Origin: Rhododendron vialii
Taxonomy: Eukaryota; Streptophyta; Magnoliopsida; Ericales; Ericaceae
Direction of reading: 5' to 3'
Assembly (NCBI RefSeq): GCF_030253575.1
Contig: NC_080565.1
Coordinates: 7,040,001 to 7,104,000 of the forward strand
Length of the DNA stretch: 64,000 nucleotides
Shown: positions 12,001 to 23,540 of the stretch, one piece after another
How positions within the stretch are numbered: position 1 is the first letter of the stretch
How the letters are laid out: every line of letters starts with the position of its first letter
Notes under the pieces: generated by a model
The model's input: the letters and a program-made list of their open reading frames with translations, nothing else
The model's database searches: none
What the model was told of the DNA's origin: nothing
Position numbers and translations under genes: made by a program

Positions 12001-13304
12001 ATTGGTAAGTCAAGGATGAATGAGGGGAAAGTTCGGGAGACAGCATTCAGGTCAAGTCTCGGAGGCGTAATACCGTTGATTAAAGAATTGAAATTGAGCG
12101 ATCGCCATAAAGAAGTATTGATGACCACTCCCTTTTGGGGTATTTTCGAGGCAATTCTTAAGGACAATCTCTCACCTAGACACTGTAGGAAAAGTGATAA
12201 AATGATTATCGGAATAATCAATGCTTATGATTTGGCCATAAATAAATTTCGCCTCGGAAATGAACTCGTGGGCATAACACGGGATGACATTGGTCAGATA
12301 TTTGGCATATCATGCGGGACCGAGTATGTCAAGATCAAATACTGTTGCAAAGAAGATATGAAGATGGCTGGAAGATGTAAGATCAAAGGTGGGTTTACAA
12401 GTAAATCACTAAAAGACAAAATGTTTGAGTATGCATCAGGGAGTAGTAAGGAAGACGTGGAAGATGTTGTAAGGTTGCTTTGTTTGCACCTCTGCCATGC
12501 ATTGTTCTTCTTTACTGCTACTACAGTTAGTTGGGCCTACCTGCAAATTGTCGAGGATTTTGAAAGGATGAAGTCGTATGATTGGAAGAGAGCCATATTA
12601 GATAAACTCATGTCATCGATAAGGAAAAAACACCAACAACTGAGGAGAGTGAAGGGCTGTGTTACTGCACTGCTGGTAAGTTTTTAAGCTTTATTTGGTT
12701 AGGTTTTGGAATTATTGAGGATTGTGAATTATTAGTGTACCATGTGTGTGTGTTTTGTAGTATTGGATTTGTGAACATACAAATGTGGTGAAGGCACTTC
12801 ATTCAGACAACCCTCTAGGAAAAATCAAATGGAGTATACCAGCCATGGTGACAAAATTCAATAAAACTGGTGGGTTGAGGAACCTCAAGCCTAGTCAGGT
12901 GTGTATGCCATCTATATTATAAAACAGAGCGGGTATCTTACAGAATATTTTTTCTCAACGGTTCAGATTTATACCAAAATTTATCTACCCATACAAACAA
13001 ATCTGACGGTCCAGATTATCTTCATCCTTCATTCTACAACACGGCATTTTGGTAAATATTGGAAACTTCAAAACCACAAAAGGAGCTCATTTGAATTGAA
13101 TTATCCTAATCAATCATGATAATTAAGGCATGATTTGTCTCAAGACCACAAAAGGATAATTGTCTCAAAACAGGAATTTTTTTTGAAGGGATCCTTTTAA
13201 TTAAGGCATAATTTGTATTTTGTGGAATGAATGAAATCTAATCTGCTTGATTACCTCCTCCTCTCCCTCTTCCTTTAAAAATAGTCTCCGTGCTTCCAAG
13301 ACAT

Positions 13305-13404
13305 TCCTTCCATCTGCAATCTCTTTCCACGCAATGCAGGCATCGCCAATTTCTTCCTTCCATCTGCAATCTCTCTCCACGCAATGCAGGCATCGCCAAT
13401 TTCG
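13305..13404 (+). repeat. Tandem duplication, about 50 bp, inside the Helitron
   Basis: Two adjacent copies of a unit starting TTCCTTCCATCTGCAATCTC and ending GGCATCGCCAATTTC, differing at one or two positions. Confidence 0.8.
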
Positions 13405-14640
13405 GTAAGGCATCTACGTCTCTCGCCAATTTCGGTGATGCTCTGATCTAGGGTTTTTTCTGCCGGTTTATGCCTATCTTCGTAGATGACTATCGCTGGT
13501 GGCCGCTAGATGGCTTCTACCTGGTTGTTTTGATGATGCGTTTTTTCTTACAGCTGGAGGTCGAAATGGCTTTGGTTTTAGTTTAGTCCCATTTTTGAAA
13601 CCCACTTCGAAAATTTTCACAGTGTAAGTTCTCTTCTATCGATTACAGATCTTTTTGCATTGGTATATTTTTTCTCATTTCTTGAATTGGAATCCCTCTG
13701 TTTCTATTTCTTTTTTTTTTTTGGGTATGTACTCCGTATCTGTTTATTTTTTGTCATTTGCTTCATTTTGTTATCACACTTTTTTCCCTCTTTAGTTGTT
13801 TCCTATAGACCAGTGCCAATTGATGCGATTTATTCCTTCTTTTTTTTTTTTAATTTTTGGGTGCAAGTCTGGGACAACTTAAGAGAGGGACAACGTAGTA
13901 TTTTAAGACGTGTTATTATCTTTGTTATCGGAAATGCAACATGGAGTTTTTCCATGTTTTGTATCAATGCTTCCTCTATTTTGATAAAATTAGAGGAAAA
14001 ACAAATAAGGAAATTGTAAATTAATATAGGTCTTAAAACAATAAGGAAAATGGACAAGGAAAGTGTAAATGTTCTCTTCGTTTTTTGTCGTATCCTTCCG
14101 TTCTCCTCTCTCTCCCCGGCGGGTGGGGGAGAATCCACTAGCGTGGTGGGATAAAGAGTGTGAAGTGGTTGATTCAGTTATATCTCATCTCCCCAAAAAT
14201 GAAACCCATCCGTTTGTAACAACTATTTTGAAGCAGAAGCCAAGAAATTCCCATGAAACTCGTTCGTTTGAACTTTGGGTATATTCTTTCAAATTCCCAA
14301 GTAATATTTTGCTTTCATTTGAATGGTGCTCGGTTTTAGGTTGAAATTGCAAGATTTTTGGTTATCTATGCTTATCATCCTATGCACACTAGATATTTGA
14401 TATTATACTTGCTAACATAATTTTACTTCTTTGTTGGCATTTCATTTCCAACATAAAGGTATGAAGTAAGGAACTAAATACCACCTCGCTATTTCATCTC
14501 ATGGGCTTGATTTCATGGTTATTCACTGGCCATGGAGAAAAGTCAGTTCTAGGTTGCAAAGATATTACAAGCAGTAATGTTTTCTCCATTTATTCCTTTA
14601 ACCAATTTTTTTTTCCTTTGATAGGCTGAACATCCCATGC

Positions 14641-15033
14641 AGTGCTTCAGTAAGATCTCTCGCTACATGCAGCTCTCTTCCAAACCAAAAAACCTATTTA
14701 TTATGTGAATACGAGTGTCTACATTGTGTTTTATTTGTTTACTAACAAGAGTTCTTTTGATCAAAAGCATAAGTTTTAGCTAGGGAAAAGCAAATGGATG
14801 AAACAGAGTAGAATCTGTGCATTTATTTTTAGCTGCAGTGCTTTAGTCAGTAAGATCTCTTGCTACATGCAGCTCTCTTCTGAACCAGAAAACCTATTTA
14901 TTATGTGAATACGATTGTCTACATTGTGTTTTATTTATTTACTAACAAGGGTTCTTTTGATCAAATGCATAAGTTTTAGCTAGGGAAAAGCAAATGGATG
15001 AAATGGAGTAGAATCTGTGCATTTATTTTTAGC
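14641..15033 (+). repeat. Tandem duplication, about 196 bp, inside the Helitron
   Basis: Units start at 14641 and 14837 with AGTGCTT. They share long blocks, for example CTACATGCAGCTCTCTTC and TAGCTAGGGAAAAGCAAATG, with a few substitutions. A CT-repeat microsatellite follows at about 15226-15270. Confidence 0.85.
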
Positions 15034-15225
15034 TTTTAAGAGTTTTTTTGTTTTAGTTTTTGGTAAGTACTTTTTCAAGAGTTATCTTGATCATTAGGAT
15101 TAAACTTTGTTATTTTTTTTAATTACTGCATCCGGTGAGGTTAACAACATTTGACGTGTTGTCTTTCTTTGATTCACATTTTAATTACGTGTTGTCTTTC
15201 TTTGATTCGCATTTTAATTGAAGGG

Positions 15226-15270
15226 TCTCTCTCTCTCTCTCTCTCTCTCTCCCTCTCTCTCTCTCTCTCC
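15226..15270 (+). repeat. CT microsatellite in the Helitron
   Basis: About 45 bases of CT dinucleotides with one interruption (CC). Confidence 0.9.
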
Positions 15271-18141
15271 ATCCATTGTATGGCTTTGAGCTTATTATAT
15301 TTTTTCTTCCTAGGTTAACGGGTCTTTATAAAAAACATAAATTTTGAAGAGGGAAGGAATTTATAGGTGGATTGAAAGAGGAGGTAATATTGTTGTTGGC
15401 TTAATAGGTAGTTTGTTCAAAATTTATGAACATGCTTTTATGAACATGCCATTATCAAATACTGGTTCTCTCCTAATTTTTGAATTTGGTTATTCTGTTT
15501 TCCATTTTAATATGATCATTGTTATGAAATGATGCCAGCATAACATTCTGGACACTTTCCTAAAAAGTTAATAATTTGGACTTCGGAATATGTTTCATCG
15601 GGTGCCGCTTCTCTGATTCAGGTTTTGTTTGCACACTAAATTTGAGTTTCAATTGTTCGTCGTCTTTATGAACGGTTTGTATATTGGTTGTATTGTCCAA
15701 GTACTGAGATATTGATGGGGATGTGTTTGGATATATTTTCATGAAAATAATGATCTTAGGTTTATTTACTTCTTTAAGGTTTGTTGAGGAATAACTTCCA
15801 GTTAAGCCATTAGCCTGTTATGTTCTCAAACTTGATGTCTTTGGTTGATATACTTGCCATTGAGTGACTTACAATTTTCTTGCATAATGCGGTTTAACAT
15901 GAAATTGACCACTTCGAAATTAATTGCTTACTATGGTGGAGAACATAGGGATGACGGTTGCATGATTGTGCGAGCATGGAGGCTGAACTTCGGGGGGTTA
16001 GCCCCAAGACTTGGATACATCTGGGGACAAGGACCGACTCAAGTAGAAATAGGGGGCTGAAAGCATTGAATCTGATCAAAGAAAACTAGCTTCATAGCAA
16101 TCTTATTAAGGAATGCAAGATCTTCCTGTCTTTTATGTTTTTGTTTTGGTCATTTCCTCTTATGGTCATGTGTTGTATTGCTTTGGTGGTTGGCTTCAAT
16201 CAAAATGGAAGAGAAAGTGAGTGGATGCACAATATGAATTCATGTAGAAATCCAATATGATTGTAATACATTCCTATCTTAAATAGTAAATACACTCTAA
16301 ATTTGTAGGTAGTGCTGTCGGCACGAGTAATTGGTTTGTTCTTTGCGATGATAAAATTATGTTGGTATGTGCTTTTGGGCACGATCAGTTTGTTCACACA
16401 TAACTAAAGTCACTTGAATACGTTTGGATTATTGTTTTTTGCATAGTTGAATTCGTTGGGTAGTGGATGATATACTGTACGTGAGTTCAGTGCTTATTAG
16501 TGTGTGTCGATCGTTCGACCTGTGCCTTCAGGCACGAGCATGCACTAGAGATAAAATTGTCAGTATGCATGAAACAATCCTGAAGCTAATGGCCGAGAAC
16601 AATCAACTGTCGGATGAGCTTCATGAGGCAGTAGTTCACTCAGTCACGCAACTTTCGAGGCCAATCTCAAAGGAGGAATGACAACGTTCCATGGTTAAGG
16701 ACCTTAAAGCGAAGGTGCGGAAAGGAACAAAAAATGATAATTATGTGTACCCCAGTAAACGACAAAGACGCATGACCAGATCGGTTAAGTCTGATCAAGA
16801 AGTGGGGAATGAAGGTGTGGTTGACGTTGACAATATCATCCTAGGTCCGAAACAAGTTTTTAAGAAGCCTGATCCAATAAGGGGTCTCAGAACGAATAAG
16901 GTACATCGTCATATGCTGAAGGAGGACAAAGATAAGCTAACCCAGATTTGGACAGAAGCATATAACAAGTAATTATTTCTCTCAAAACTTGAATAAATTT
17001 GTTAATCATATGTTTAGGTATATATATGATAACATTTTGATTGTTGTGTGTAGCTCGTGCATCTGGACCGGTTCAGAATTAGGGAGTAACATTTGGGTTG
17101 AAGATATCAGGCAATTGATTGAAGAATCTGCCCTATCCGGCAATGTAAGTAATCTGAGGATGTATTTCACATGGTTCAGTTAATTGTTAATTGATCATGA
17201 TTGTTGTATGACAAATGAGGAATATATCAGGTTATTGATGCGTATGCCGAGGTACTTTTTTTGGAGCAGCAGAGGAGAGCCAGTGACATACAAGGTGATG
17301 GGACCCAACTGATGTCGTACGTATTCAGCTGGACCTTCTTGTGAGTTGTGACAATCTTATTACGATGCTTTTGAATTTAACCGTGATATAATCACAAAAC
17401 AATTAGTAACTAATTTTTTAGTTTTTTTGGGTTCAGGGTCTACTCGGGGAGAAGACCCCTGAAGAACGCCTTAAACTACTTGGAAAAATGATGCTTAAAA
17501 CCATATCCTATCGATACTTGCTGTTTCCGATCCATCACAGGTTTCATTGGACATTGCTTGTACTCGATACTGAGGAAGGGAGATGGAAGTTCTACAATTC
17601 GAAAAGGCCGAGGACTGGTGTGGACAGTAATTGTGAGGTTGCGGTGCAATTGGTATACTTGGTTCTCATTAATTAAGTTTTATGATACTGAACACGACAA
17701 ATTAGCTTGTAATTGTTCTTTTTTGTTGCGCCGTATGTCAGAAACATCAATTGGAGACTTACTGGAAGAGCAAAACATAGGGACTGCTTTGTACACAAGA
17801 CTGCCAAAGTATCGAACAGGTTGAGACTAGCCCCCAATAGGGAGATAGTAGGTTAGTGTTCCACCTAATGTGTCCACGTATTCTACTTGCGCGAAAACCA
17901 CGTCATCACTGATTCGATCTTTTTTTTTATTGGTTCCAGCCTAGACTGCGGTGTTATAGTCTGCTATATTATTCGCCAGCATATGCGAAATGAGTCCATT
18001 GCATTGAAGTTTCCAACAGGAGAATGCCGTAAGATGCGGTCCAACATGTTGCATGCGTTCCTGAATGACGACCATTGTTCGTGGACATTGGAAAAACATT
18101 TGAAGGATAATGAGGATTCCGAAATGGAAATGGCAAATTAG

Positions 18142-19393
18142 TTCCTAATGGGACATTATGTTGAAGTGGAGCGGCATAGAATCACGCTAATAGTTTGTAG
18201 TAGTTTTTGGTACAATGCAAAGCATAACTTGATGCCTACCATATTTTGATATCTTTGGGAATTTGAATCGGTTGAAGGTTGTTGGGGATTATATTATTAG
18301 ATGGTCAATTCAAACATATAAGTGTAGTATTAATAACAGGGCTGGGATTTTGGCGAGTTTCATTGGTTACTCAAATTATTCTAATTTTTTATATTGGCAT
18401 GTTGTGTAGTTCAAATGGCATATGGGGTTGGTAATTTGGTCATGATTTTGTTTGACCAACTTATGTATGTTCTTGTTCATGGTGTAATTTCTCTTCACAC
18501 TCAGTTTGTTGAACGTAAATCATTGAAATGATTGGATGACATGTTAAACTTTCTAACTTTAAACTTTTAAAGAAGTATAAATTAGTGTACTTTAATACAA
18601 ATCAAAAAGGTATTTCATTGGAATCATTTCCGAAATCACTTATGAAGGGCAACACTTGTTAAAACTGGCGATGTTGTCTCTTTATTCTGCATACTGTCTC
18701 ATGTAAAATTGGTGAGACCATAATCCCATGATAGTTTTATTACAAATGTATTGCCCTGAATACACGATAAAAATCCATAAGTTCAAAATATTGTCACTAT
18801 CTCATGGTGTAAAATTCCACAAGTTCTGTTCGTACTTCATTGTGAAACAATCATGACCGAATGAGATTCAAAAATTGTCATGAAAAATGTGGAAAATTGT
18901 CATGACAATGGTACGAAAATGATCAACTATCTAATCATAGTATTTGCATATTGATTACCGAAGCATCTAAAAAAAATAAAACCAATAAACAATGAACATA
19001 AGAGAATCTCCAAAAGCACAAGTTTTGTTCGTACTTCACTGTGAAACAATCATGACATAATCATGCCAATGAGATTCAGAAATTGTCATGAAATTTTTTG
19101 AAAGTTGTCATGACAATGGTACGAAAATGATCAACTATCCAATCCTAATATTTGCATATTGATTATAGAAACATCTAAAAAAAAATGAAGCCAATAAACA
19201 ATAAACATAAGAGAATCTCCAAAAGGACTAGGACAAAACCTGCCACCATTTATTCAAGTAACATGCCACCATTTATTAGTAGGAAAACATGGTCTAGGAC
19301 AAAACATACGAGAAAAACCACACATAAAACTAAGGTCTAACAACGATTGAAATAAAATGACCTACGGAATAGGGATTATCCCTATAATGCATA
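18142..19393. repeat. Spacer between protease-like and transposase genes, with ~200-bp tandem duplication
   Basis: No coding exon was seen. Two adjacent copies of a ~200-bp unit occupy 18821-19019 and 19020-19222. Each starts AAGTT(C/T)TGTTCGTACTTCA and ends CATAAGAGAATCTCCAAAAG, with scattered substitutions and a short indel. The motif TTGTCATGACAATGGTACG is in both. It lies where the two convergent genes would terminate. Confidence 0.85.
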
Positions 19394-21815
19394 TCAGCCA
19401 TACATAGCTTCTTTGCACGTTTTCCGGTTATGGTTGCCAAACTTGTGACACCTCCCACATTTAATCTGTTTTGTGGGCTCCCCCCTAGATGGTATACGTT
19501 TTTTCTTAGGCCTACCAGGGGGTTTCTTGCTCAAAGGAGGGAGGACAACATCTTTGTCAATTGGTCGTTAGGGCATCCACACAGTAGGAATCACGAAATG
19601 TTTGCGAATAATAGTATGGATCAACATAGTCAACAAGGTATTTGACGCTAGAGGTAATCGTTCCAACTGCATGGCAGCATGGGAAGCCATCCTGTTGCCA
19701 CTGTTTACATGAGCAGCTGCGATTCCCGATATCAACAGTAACAATAGGCTGTGCATGCACCTCATAAACACCATACCCTGATTCACTGACCACCCAAGTC
19801 CTAGAGTCATAGAAGCGATCTGTCAATTTCTTATCCATCTGGGGGCATATCTTTCCAGCCCACTTGCTTGCAATTTCCCTCCTTTCAACAATAAGATTCA
19901 TTACCTTGACCCGGATGGCGTCCACAAGGGGTTTGATTGGAAGGTAACGTTCATCCTCAATCCACGAATTGAAAGATTCAGCAACGTGTGAATACATTTC
20001 TCCATAACGCTGACTGGGAAAGAATGCATTGGCCCAGTGTTGCAGCTGTAAATTTGAGAGGAACCCACTCATTTGATTGCCACCATCTGCTATCAAATTA
20101 TGCATATTATCGTAAAACAACTCCTGAGTAGGCGCATAAGCAGACCTAAGCATCAAATTGATCAAATACGCTTTAAACCCAGGTTGTGTACCCCGAAGAT
20201 GGTGTCTTAGGTTCCATTTCAAATGGAATAGACAATATCCATGGCATGAGTTCGGAAATACCATCCTCACTGCTTCCAGCAAACCTTGGTTCCGATTAGC
20301 TACAAAAGTGATCCCTCTATTAGCCGCGAGAATAGAATGCAAATGTTTTAGGAACCATAACCAGTTCTCGTTGATACGGTGGAAGTATTCACAAGATTTT
20401 GTCATGTTTTCTATTGTATGCCAATTTTCCATACATAATTTTTTTTTCAATGATTCCTACATGTAATGGTTGTTTATTTCGGAACTACAACTACTTTGTT
20501 ATTTAGCCTATGTATTCTGCTTGTTATTTAAGATTTCATTTGTTATTTAGCCCATTGGCACATAATTTAGAAATGTAAATTATTCTGTAATGTAATATAG
20601 ATGAGTTCGGTACTGATATGGAATAATGATCATCATGACTTATTTGGTACAAATGACATTAGGACAAAAAAGTTAAATTAATCATACCTTGGTTGCCATC
20701 CTTCCCGGTTGCAGCAAGCAAATGACCCCTCTGCCTACCTTTTAGATGCGTACCATCCAGGAAAAGCAAGGGCCGACAGTGATTGAACCCATTGATACAC
20801 TCTCCAAATGCAACGAACAACCTCTTGAAACGTTTCATTTCCTCATCAATCTCCAACTCTATATGACTGCCTGGATTCGTACTCTTTGCTGCACTAACAT
20901 ACCACTTCAAACTAGAGAATGATATCTCATAATCGCCAAACACATCACCCCTTGCCTTTTCCACGCCCCACCATGCCTGGTGGTAAGTTACATTGAGCCC
21001 ATAATCCTTCTTCATATCCGTAACGACATCAACAGGCCTCTTCTTAGATTTGGCACGCACATCTTCAACAACCAAACTGCCAATTAATTCTGATGTGGCG
21101 CGCGGGTTATTGGGAGTCCTCAAAACATGACCATAATCATGGAAAATATTAAATCTCCTGATGAAGAAAAACCATTAGCCTTACAAACCCTGCCATGGAC
21201 TTCCCATTTACAGGGCCCTTCCACCCTATACTTGCAGTGAGCCGTCACGCGCTCCTTGTCATTCTTGGCCATTACATATTCAATGCCCCTCTCAATCGCG
21301 TATTTGCTAAGTACTTGACGAAATTGACTGACACCTCATTCAAATCTCTGTCCAACATTGGTGATCCCTTCTGCCCATTGAGCAGACTTAAGCACCCTTT
21401 TTTCGTGAGTGAAAAATGATGGTATGACCATATCACACGCCTCGACCTGTGTTCCCACACCTGAACTAACGGACTGTGACCCCATTGGTCCAATTGACCC
21501 AAGCGAGTTGATATTCGCTCTAGTCCTACCCTCTCCCATACTGAGCTCTTGTGTTGCATCTCGAACAAGAACTTCAATATCCTCAATCCCCGCAGTCCAT
21601 ACAATCCCAAACAATGCCCCCAGATCCTCGTCATTGTCCAAAACTATGTTTTCACTGCCAATGAGTGAGTAACTCAACATGATAGATTCTGGATCGAGAT
21701 CACTCCACCTGCTGCATATCTTATGCACCACTTGTCTAAAATTCATTCCTCTGTTAATCATTATGGCAGCGAACTTCTCATTGTACCTACAAGCCAATAT
21801 CAATCCACCCTCCAT
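19394..21815 (-). pseudogene. MudrA-type (Mutator-like) transposase, decayed
   Basis: The chosen start at 21815 (MEGGLILACRYNEKF) begins a PB1-like N-terminal domain. The MuDR DNA-binding domain follows (SQFRQVLSKYAIERGIEYV, then KNDKERVTAHC). The MULE DDE domain has its first Asp in LFLDGTHLKG (near 20750) and Glu in AESFNSWI. A SWIM zinc finger reads CSCKQWQQDGFPCCHA, and the tail has a GRPKKKR AT-hook-like motif with a zinc knuckle CGRCHKFGNHNRKTC (near 19410-19455). The position of the second catalytic Asp reads Asn (FVANRNQGLL; family consensus is SDR). There is one in-frame stop near 21336, a frame change near 21190 and another near 19575. About 200 bases around 20465-20690 are an intron or lost exon. 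It is unlikely to be active. Confidence 0.85.
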
Positions 21816-21893
21816 TGCAAATGTGTACTGCCATTGCAAAACAAAATACAAAAATAAATTTGTCCGCCGAATGTGATGGGTTTGATACGTCAA

Positions 21894-23408
21894 GATAGAA
21901 ATATGATCCTATTTTAAACAGTAGTATTTAAGTCGGGCTACACTGGGTACATTTAAATAAACATGATAGATTAATAATATGCATATAGTAAACATGATAC
22001 ATTAAGGAAGTTTTAACCACCAGACAGAAAAAATAACTGATATGCTATGATACAAGTGAGTTTGATGCTGACAAATCACGTTGCACGGGTGCTGCTACAT
22101 TGGCACTCATGGTGAGGGTTTAGTAACATGACAAAATTGAAGATAACAAACAACCAAAAATGGTGAATGTATAACGACGCTATCAAAATTTGAATAATGT
22201 AGATTTCAAACATGGCAAGTTTTGAGCATTATAAAACATGATCAATTAAATAACATGACAAAAAAAATCATACGAGAAACAAAAAATAACTGGTAGATTA
22301 CTATGGTCCTTTAGACATCTCTCACTCTCACTCTCCCTCTCCCTCTCCCTCCTACGTATAGAAAAGGCAGAGGAACCCCCAATCACTCATCCCCGACCAC
22401 CATGTATGAACAACATAGTGAAACAACACCAACCACCACAATACTACCACCATCATGTTAGCAACGGCGACGGTCGATTAGGTGTTCATGGACAGCTACG
22501 AGTCCACCAGTGGCATCGACATCGCAGTGGAGGACGAGAAGCTCATAAACTGTGCCTGTAAGAAACAAACGGAGGAGGAACAAAAATCAACTACAAAGGT
22601 TGGGGGATTTCATACCTGGTAAAAGAAGAAGTCTTTTTCCCAATTTCAAATGCTTTCTCCCAATTTCAAATGGTTTCTCCCAGCACATATCGTCTGAAAT
22701 TGCATGTCATTATATATAGGACCAAAAAACTACTTTGTTGGAAGTTTGAAACTCAAATTCATGAATGGGGGAGTGGACGAGAAATTAGGAACTAATCCTA
22801 AATCTGTTTGAAATGGAGTATTTCCGAGATAGTTTGTTGGAAGTTTAAAACTCAAATTCACGATCACAAATGGAGGAGTGAACGAGATATTAGGAACTAA
22901 TCCTAAATTTGTTTGAAATGGAGGTATTATAGGATGAGTACCGTTTGAAACTGTGAGATGGGCTTCGTAGATATAGGAAAAACGATGGGGATGGGATTCT
23001 GTTAGTAATGGAGAAATTGTAGGGGTAGTCCTATTTGAAACGATGGAGAAAGAAAATGAAAATATCGGGAAACCAAAAAAATAGGAATACACTATATATA
23101 TATACACACAATAATATATGGATATATATTAATATACAGGGTTATAATGGGTAATAATAGATTTTGAGGATAGAAATATAAGTATTTAAAGCCTATAGGA
23201 TGGACACCTAAATAAGTAGGCCAAATAGGATGGCTAATTAATTACTTCTTCTTTATATACATTATACATAAGAGAATGAAATAAAAATCAATAAAAATTT
23301 TCCTTCCACGGTTCTACAAATACGTACTTAGCTGGCCATACCCCATTTAAACAAGTCCAGGACATGTATTGGGCCAAGCCCGGAATCTAAAAGAAAAAAA
23401 AAAACCAA
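21894..23408. other. Likely terminal region of the Mutator-like element
   Basis: No confident gene. A possible short exon at about 22485-22562 (+) reads DSYESTSGIDIAVEDEKL, ends at a GTAAGA donor and is unidentified. A ~105-bp tandem duplication lies at 22735-22945; both copies start TTTGTTGGAAGTTT and contain TTAGGAACTAATCCTAAAT. The GGATGGACACC/GGATGGCTAA-rich stretch at 23190-23245 could be the element terminus, but the partner end is off-window and no target duplication can be tested. Confidence 0.45.
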
Positions 23409-23540
23409 GGGAAAATGATGGCTCATGAAGTATTTTGATAATTAATATTCGCTAAGGACATGCTGAAAATATTTATTACTGCTGAAAATGTCCTTGGTAG
23501 GTATTAATTATCAAAACACATCATTGGCCATCATTTTCCC
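23409..23540. repeat. Foldback MITE, 132 bp
   Basis: Near-complete inverted repeat. It begins GGGAAAATGATGGC and ends GCCATCATTTTCCC; inner arms TTGATAATTAAT / ATTAATTATCAA and AAGGACAT / ATGTCCTT also pair. There is no coding. The family is not assigned. Confidence 0.85.

Larger units (their letters stand above)
12911..16548 (+). mobile_element. Non-autonomous Helitron
   Basis: The 5' terminus is TCTATATTATAAAACAGAGC, preceded by A (12910). The 3' terminus is CTAG at 16545-16548, preceded by the hairpin GTGCCT-TC-AGGCAC (16522-16535) and a 9-base spacer. These are the canonical Helitron ends (5' TC, 3' hairpin plus CTRR). It lies in an intron of the ULP1-like gene: the left flank is 10 to 12 bases past the donor and the right flank is 15 bases from the acceptor at 16563. 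The base after CTAG is A rather than the usual T. No Rep/helicase coding is visible, so it depends on helper elements. Inside are low-complexity stretches and tandem repeats, but no recognisable captured gene. Confidence 0.8.
10886..18141 (+). pseudogene. ULP1/C48 protease-like gene carried by the Mutator-like element
   Basis: Exons inferred from reading frame and GT..AG borders: 10886-11005, 11503-11655, 11876-12675, 12761-12900, 16564-16968, 17054-17144, 17231-about 17320, 17437-17652, 17742-17851 and 17940-18141. The long third exon encodes a conserved N-terminal domain (LSDRHKEVLMTTPFWGIFEA, then FRLGNELVGITRDDIGQIFG). Later exons give VIDAYAEVLFLEQQ. The catalytic core follows: His in HRFHWTLLVLD, YNS in place of the usual Asp region, and the Cys in LDCGVIVCYIIRQ. 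This family removes SUMO-like modifiers, but function in transposons is unproven. In-frame stops at 16679 (TGA, probably from a Trp codon), near 17778 (TAG) and near 17837 (TAG) show decay. The fifth exon may join in another phase. The first exons lie left of the retrotransposon insertion, off-window. Confidence 0.75.
10881..23250. mobile_element. ULP1-protease-carrying Mutator-like element (KI-MULE/Kaonashi-like), decayed, left end off-window
   Basis: A C48 (ULP1) protease-like gene on the + strand and a MudrA-type transposase on the - strand lie tail-to-tail about 1.25 kb apart. This pairing is known from the Kaonashi group of plant Mutator-like elements. The left end must lie beyond the Tat retrotransposon that interrupts it, outside the window. 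The right end is not certain; a repeat-rich stretch at 22735-23250 upstream of the transposase is the likely terminal region. Both genes are decayed, and a Helitron and an LTR element are inserted in it, so it is an old, probably immobile copy. Confidence 0.75.

Noticed and set aside
13660-14344. Open frames in the Helitron (Phe-rich and others)
   Set aside because: They come from T-rich low-complexity sequence and match no protein family I know.
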